From Cyanobacteria bacterium SIG32 (GTDB lineage: Bacteria; Cyanobacteriota; Vampirovibrionia; Gastranaerophilales; Gastranaerophilaceae): DNA of 32,937 bases. The translations under genes were made by a program, and so were the position numbers. The notes beneath the pieces were generated by a model, which was given only the letters and a program-made list of their open reading frames with translations, made no database searches and was not told the origin of the DNA. The stretch is taken from contig SUTY01000011.1 of assembly GCA_015152455.1 (NCBI GenBank), positions 1 to 32,937 of the forward strand, read 5' to 3'. Within the stretch, counting starts at the first letter, position 1, and the number at the start of each line of letters is the position of its first letter. Below, one piece after another: positions 28,339 through 32,937 of this stretch.

Positions 28339-29039
28339 TGGATTACGCTGATATTTTTACAAATAACACGAGTGTTTTAATTTTATTTGCCTTGTCGTTT
28401 TTCGGCGGATTGATAGCATCTATTTCACCTTGTTCATTATCAATGTTACCGATAATTATTGGTTATGTAGGCGGGTATTCAGATGCGAAACCTGCCAAAA
28501 CGCTTTTACAAATGATATTTTTTGTACTAGGAACTGCTATTATTTTCACAATTATTGGTATAATTTGTGCAATTACAGGTAAAGTTTTTGCATCATTTGC
28601 AAGTGGCTATTTTGGACTTGTATTAGCATCAATAGTGTTGATTATGGGGTTAAAACTTATTGGCTTTCTTGATTTTGAATTGCCAGTTTTAATTAAAGAA
28701 ATGCCAAAAAATGACGCACATCATACTTACTTGTATCCGATTTTGTTAGGTGGAGTTTTTGCACTTGTTGGAACTCCTTGTTCTACACCAATTTTAGCAG
28801 GGATTATGGCGTTTGCATCACTTTCAGCAAATATTTTAAATGCAATTATCATGTTATTTTTATTTTCATTAGGTCAAGGTTTAATTTTAATTGTTGCAGG
28901 ATTTTTAACATCACGTTTGAAAAATATGGGTAGTTTTTATAAAGTTTCAGATATTTTGATGCGAATAAGTGGATTTTTATTGATTGTTGCAGCATTATAT
29001 ATTTTTTATAAGATTTTCACCCCACTTATTGTAAATTAG
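28338..29039 (+). CDS. CcdA/DsbD-type cytochrome c biogenesis/thiol-disulfide transmembrane protein
   Basis: [29 protein letters not shown] and [16 protein letters not shown]; start overlaps the thioredoxin stop. Confidence 0.9.
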   Translation: MDYADIFTNNTSVLILFALSFFGGLIASISPCSLSMLPIIIGYVGGYSDAKPAKTLLQMIFFVLGTAIIFTIIGIICAITGKVFASFASGYFGLVLASIVLIMGLKLIGFLDFELPVLIKEMPKNDAHHTYLYPILLGGVFALVGTPCSTPILAGIMAFASLSANILNAIIMLFLFSLGQGLILIVAGFLTSRLKNMGSFYKVSDILMRISGFLLIVAALYIFYKIFTPLIVN

Positions 29040-29077
29040 CCCTCCGTGTAGTAAAATATAGGCAAAGGAGTATAGAA

Positions 29078-29539
29078 ATGAAAACATTTGAAGGGCAGCT
29101 TACCACAAATAACGAAAAATTTTGTATTATTATATCTAGATTTAATGATTTTATAGGTTCAAAACTATTGTCAGGAGCTATTGATGAGTTGAAACGTCAT
29201 GGTGTGTCTGATGATAATATTGATATTGTAAAAGTTCCTGGAGCTTTTGAAATTCCATTAGCAGCGCAAAAATTTGCAAAATCAGGTAAATATAATGCAT
29301 TGATTACTCTAGGTGCAGTTATTAAAGGTTCTACACCTCACTTTGATTATGTGAGTGCAGAAGTTTCTAAAGGTGTTGCGCATGTAAGTTTAGAAACAGG
29401 TATTCCAGTAATCTTTGGTGTGTTAACAACTGATAACATTGAACAAGCAATTGAAAGAGCTGGTACAAAAGCAGGTAATAAAGGAGCTGATGCTGCTAAA
29501 ACTGCAATTGAAATGGCAAATTTGGTTAAATTAGTGTAA
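29078..29539 (+). CDS. ribH: 6,7-dimethyl-8-ribityllumazine synthase
   Basis: [48 protein letters not shown]. Confidence 0.96.
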   Translation: MKTFEGQLTTNNEKFCIIISRFNDFIGSKLLSGAIDELKRHGVSDDNIDIVKVPGAFEIPLAAQKFAKSGKYNALITLGAVIKGSTPHFDYVSAEVSKGVAHVSLETGIPVIFGVLTTDNIEQAIERAGTKAGNKGADAAKTAIEMANLVKLV

Positions 29540-29562
29540 TAGTTTATTAGGGAGTAGGTATT

Positions 29563-30450
29563 ATGAGCGAAGTAATTACCGAATATAGGAACGAGAACAC
29601 AAAAAATATTGATCTTCTTTCAACTATAGATATGGTTAAAAAAATGAACGAAGAAGACAAACTTGTAGCGCTTTCTGTCGAGGAAGAAGCTGAACACATA
29701 GCAGAAGCTATTGACGTTATTGCAAAACAGTTCTTAAAAGGTGGAAGATTATTCTACTTTGGTGCTGGAACATCAGGACGTTTAGGAGTTTTAGATGCTT
29801 CAGAGTGTCCCCCAACCTTTAGTGTCGCACCAGATATGGTTCAAGGGATTATTGCAGGAGGCAAGGAAGCCTTTGTAAATGCAGTTGAAGGTGCTGAAGA
29901 CAATTTTGAAAACGGTGTTAAAGATGCTGAAGTTTTAACTGATAAAGACGTTTGTGTAGTTATTTCAGCAAGCGGAAATCCTAAATATCTGTTGGGTGTT
30001 TTGGCTCAAGCTGATAAAGTAAATGCAAAAACTATTGCAATTACTTGTAACTCAAAAGCTAAAATAGCTGAAGATGCAGGACTTGTTATTTGCATAGAAG
30101 TTGGTCCTGAAGTTATTGCAGGATCAAGCAGATTAAAAGCGGGTACCGCTCAAAAAATGGTTTTGAATATGCTTTCAACAGGATCAATGATTAAAATTGG
30201 TAAAACATACGAAAATTATATGATTGATTTGAAAGCCGTTAACGAAAAATTAAAAGACAGAGCAATAAGAATTGTTGCTCAAATCGCAGAAGTTAGTCAT
30301 AGTGACGCTCTTTCTACATTGTTGAAATGTGATTGGGAAATTAAAACAGCAATTGTTTCGTTGACTATGGGTATGGATATTCAAAAATCCAGAGAAGAAT
30401 TAAGAAAACATGCAGGCGTTTTGAGAAAAATAATTTTTCAAAATGTATAA
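29563..30450 (+). CDS. murQ: N-acetylmuramic acid 6-phosphate etherase
   Basis: GAGTSGRLGVLDASECPPTF, VISASGNPKY, KAGTAQKMVLNMLST. Confidence 0.96.
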   Translation: MSEVITEYRNENTKNIDLLSTIDMVKKMNEEDKLVALSVEEEAEHIAEAIDVIAKQFLKGGRLFYFGAGTSGRLGVLDASECPPTFSVAPDMVQGIIAGGKEAFVNAVEGAEDNFENGVKDAEVLTDKDVCVVISASGNPKYLLGVLAQADKVNAKTIAITCNSKAKIAEDAGLVICIEVGPEVIAGSSRLKAGTAQKMVLNMLSTGSMIKIGKTYENYMIDLKAVNEKLKDRAIRIVAQIAEVSHSDALSTLLKCDWEIKTAIVSLTMGMDIQKSREELRKHAGVLRKIIFQNV

Positions 30451-30459
30451 GGAGAGAAA

Positions 30460-31461
30460 ATGAAATTAACAGTTATAGGTGCAGGATGTTGGGGATTAAC
30501 TTTAGCTTGGTTATTAACAGATAACTTTGATGAAGTTACAGTCTGGGGTCGTGCTCAAGATTTATATGATGATTTGATAATTAATAAACACGCTTCAAAG
30601 CCGTTGGAAGTTCAATTGGCTGATAAAGTTGTTGTAACTTCAGATTTAAAATCAGCAATTGATGGTGCAGATATAATTTTGAATGTAGTTGCGACTTCTG
30701 GAACTCGTGATGTTTGCGAAAATTTAAAATTGGCAGGAATTAAACCTGAGCAAATTTTTGTTAATGCTTCAAAAGGTATCGAATTACCGTCATTGATGAG
30801 AATGAGTGAAGTTATCAAAGATGTATTACCAGAACAAAAATTGGCAATTTTGTCAGGTCCAACACTTGCAAAAGAAGTTTTGCAAGGTAAACCGACTGCG
30901 GCATCTGTTGCAAGTGAAGATATGGCAGTTGCCGAATTCGTTCAAAAAGCGTGCAACGTACCTGGCAAATTTAGATTATATACAAATAGCGATGTTATAG
31001 GTGTGGAACTTGGTGGCAGTTTAAAAAACGTAATTGCAATTGCTTCAGGTTTTGCACATGCAATGGGTTTGGGTGACAATTGTGCCGGAACACTTTTAAC
31101 TCGTGGTATGGCAGAAATTGTTCGTGTAAGTATTCAGCTGGGTGCAAATCCATCAACTTTGTACGGACTTTCTGGCATGGGTGATTTGATTGCAACTTGC
31201 TCAAGTCCTATGTCCAGAAACTACACAGTAGGTTCAATGTTGGGTCAAGGTAAAAAAATTGATGATATTTTGAACGAACTTGGATCTGTTGCTGAAGGTG
31301 TAAAAACTTCAAAAGCAATTTGTGAATTAGCTAAAAAATTGGAAATAGATGTTCCTGTTTCTAGCGCGATATATGAAGCGGTTTACACAGACATTACTCC
31401 AAAAGAATTATTAGACAAATTGATGAATAGAAAATTAAAAGAAGAAGAAAGATATGTATAA
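30460..31461 (+). CDS. gpsA: Glycerol-3-phosphate dehydrogenase [NAD(P)+]
   Basis: GAGCWGLTLAWLL, LSGPTLAKEV, GGSLKNVIAIASG, GLSGMGDLIATC. Confidence 0.96.
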   Translation: MKLTVIGAGCWGLTLAWLLTDNFDEVTVWGRAQDLYDDLIINKHASKPLEVQLADKVVVTSDLKSAIDGADIILNVVATSGTRDVCENLKLAGIKPEQIFVNASKGIELPSLMRMSEVIKDVLPEQKLAILSGPTLAKEVLQGKPTAASVASEDMAVAEFVQKACNVPGKFRLYTNSDVIGVELGGSLKNVIAIASGFAHAMGLGDNCAGTLLTRGMAEIVRVSIQLGANPSTLYGLSGMGDLIATCSSPMSRNYTVGSMLGQGKKIDDILNELGSVAEGVKTSKAICELAKKLEIDVPVSSAIYEAVYTDITPKELLDKLMNRKLKEEERYV

Positions 31462-32401
31462 ATACGCAGTAAGATATTTAAAGAATACTTTTCACCCTCT
31501 AATTGTTCCTGAAACAATAACACTTGATGATGGACAAATGGTGTTGGTGCGTACGGAAAAAGGTGAAGAAGCATTAAAAGCGTTTGTAGTCAATTCGCAA
31601 ATTTCTGAGGCTTGGGAAAAATGTGCATTAGGCAATTGTAAATGTTGTCACAAACCTGAACCTCTTACTGTAATTAGAGTTCTTTCGCAGAGAGATTTAC
31701 AAACACTTGATGAAATTAAAAAAGAAGAAGTTACATCATTTTTTAAATGTCAAGAGTTGGTAAGGCAGCACAAGTTAAATATGAATCTTGTTCAGTGTCG
31801 TATAACTTTTGATAGAAGAAAAATAACTTTTTATTACACTGCTCCTGAAAGAGTTGATTTTAGAGCATTGTTGAAAGATTTGACGCAAGTTTTTACACGT
31901 GTTCGTATTGATTTAAGACATATTGGTGTCAGAGATGAAACCTCAATTTTGGAAGGTACAGGAATTTGTGGACGACCTTTCTGTTGTTCGAGTTTTTTGA
32001 GAAAATTTGCTACCATAAATGTTAAATTAGCAAAAGATCAAGGTATGCCAATAGCCCCAGGTAAGATTTCAGGAACATGTGGACGGTTATTGTGTTGTTT
32101 AACTTATGAATATTCAAATTATATTGATGCTGCAAAAGGTATGCCACCAATAGGATCTTCTGTTATGACACCAGAAGGGTTGGGTAAAGTTTGTTATTTA
32201 CAATTTTTGAGTGGCAAAGTCGCAGTTAAAATGGAAGATGGAAAAGTTAAAGAATTTCCAAAAGCTGATATTGAAATGGTTGATGCAGATGTCAATGTTG
32301 AAATTGATGTTCCTAATATGAATATGTATGCCGAGGAAGATTCACATATAGACATAAGACAGTTAGAAGATGATAGAAACAGTTCAACAGGAAATATATA
32401 A
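31454..32401 (+). CDS. PSP1 C-terminal domain protein (RicT/YaaT-like), Cys-rich
   Basis: RVDFRALLKDLTQVFTRVRIDLRHIGVRDE, CGRPFCCSSFL, CGRLLCCLTYE. Confidence 0.93.
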   Translation: MYKYAVRYLKNTFHPLIVPETITLDDGQMVLVRTEKGEEALKAFVVNSQISEAWEKCALGNCKCCHKPEPLTVIRVLSQRDLQTLDEIKKEEVTSFFKCQELVRQHKLNMNLVQCRITFDRRKITFYYTAPERVDFRALLKDLTQVFTRVRIDLRHIGVRDETSILEGTGICGRPFCCSSFLRKFATINVKLAKDQGMPIAPGKISGTCGRLLCCLTYEYSNYIDAAKGMPPIGSSVMTPEGLGKVCYLQFLSGKVAVKMEDGKVKEFPKADIEMVDADVNVEIDVPNMNMYAEEDSHIDIRQLEDDRNSSTGNI

Positions 32402-32432
32402 AAAGGAGGATTTTAAGTATCCTCCTTTTTAT
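32400..32432. terminator. Bidirectional terminator between convergent genes
   Basis: AAAAAGGAGGAT tttaagt ATCCTCCTTTTT. Confidence 0.85.
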
Positions 32433-32441
32433 ATGATAAAT

Positions 32442-32937
32442 TTATTCAGCTTCTTTGCAACTGTGTGCGCCGTCCCAAGATAATTTGTCTGCACAATGCA
32501 GATAATCCATATTTTTGTTGTAAATTACCCAAGCAGTACAACTACGTCCAGCATTTGTTGTTGTATTTGCTGGGTTACAATACGTATTGAAAGTGTCATG
32601 GTTGTAACTTCCTAAGACACCATCACCTTCAGGATGAAGTCCTTTGTTAGATGAATACACAAAGAAGAATCTTGTTTTACCTAATTGATACTTTCCATAT
32701 GGGAGGGTAACAGCTAAATCTAATATATTTGAGGTTCCAGAATACCAACCAATTTCAATAAATGTACCGTCATTTAAAAAGAAATTTGCTTCAGGAGGAC
32801 TGTCACTACTTTCATTTACCATAGTATAATCTTTAGAGGATGTTTTTTCTCCTGAAAGTAAATAGCTAGCACTCGGATAACAAATTTCATTCAATTTGCA
32901 ATACTTTGACACTTTTAAATAAGGAGTTATTCTTTGA
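32442..32937 (-). CDS. C-terminal part of a fourth prepilin-like gene, 5' end beyond window
   Basis: Frame stays open to the edge: QRITPYLKVSKYCKLNEIC..., matching ITPYLKIARDC of the 186-890 pilin; CTAWVIYNKNMDYLHC C-terminal motif. The listed GTG start at 32912 is therefore probably not real. Confidence 0.8.
   Translation of the reverse strand, partial: QRITPYLKVSKYCKLNEICYPSASYLLSGEKTSSKDYTMVNESSDSPPEANFFLNDGTFIEIGWYSGTSNILDLAVTLPYGKYQLGKTRFFFVYSSNKGLHPEGDGVLGSYNHDTFNTYCNPANTTTNAGRSCTAWVIYNKNMDYLHCADKLSWDGAHSCKEAE

Noticed and set aside
1-32937. CRISPR arrays, tRNA/rRNA genes, prophage or restriction-modification/defence operons
   Set aside because: None found on reading; the short repeats lack CRISPR repeat-spacer structure, and no tRNA-like cloverleaf or phage/defence protein was recognised.

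Overview
This is an AT-rich (roughly one third GC) 33-kb bacterial chromosomal segment. Gene content and pilin type suggest a gut Gastranaerophilales/Vampirovibrionia (Melainabacteria)-like organism; that placement is inference only. Most of the window is housekeeping: cdd, YhcC-like radical SAM, folP, apt, a GT2 glycosyltransferase, HU, accC-accB, efp, rsgA, ispA-like, PAP2-like, SWIM/SNF2 helicase, MATE, ndk, tgt, SPFH protein, mutS, thioredoxin/CcdA, ribH, murQ, gpsA and a PSP1/RicT-like gene. Interspersed are four prepilin-like genes (186-890 +, 17149-18324 -, 27131-27841 +, and one cut by the right edge, 32442-32937 -). The three complete ones share a modular 5' cassette. Its parts are a mini-ORF running into a G9 tract (seen in two copies), a ~147-bp conserved block, a nested-palindrome MITE-like element (full in two copies, collapsed in the third), and a prepilin leader encoded by a 4x8-bp repeat. 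The gene at 17149-18324 ends in a C-type-lectin-like domain. Its last ~120 bp are GC-rich (75/120 by hand count) and dominated by NNC codons derivable from AAC, the signature of a diversity-generating retroelement (DGR) variable region. No reverse transcriptase or template repeat is visible in the window, so this would be a remote DGR target. Several housekeeping genes also appear to be leaderless, with an extended -10 about 6-7 nt before the ATG.
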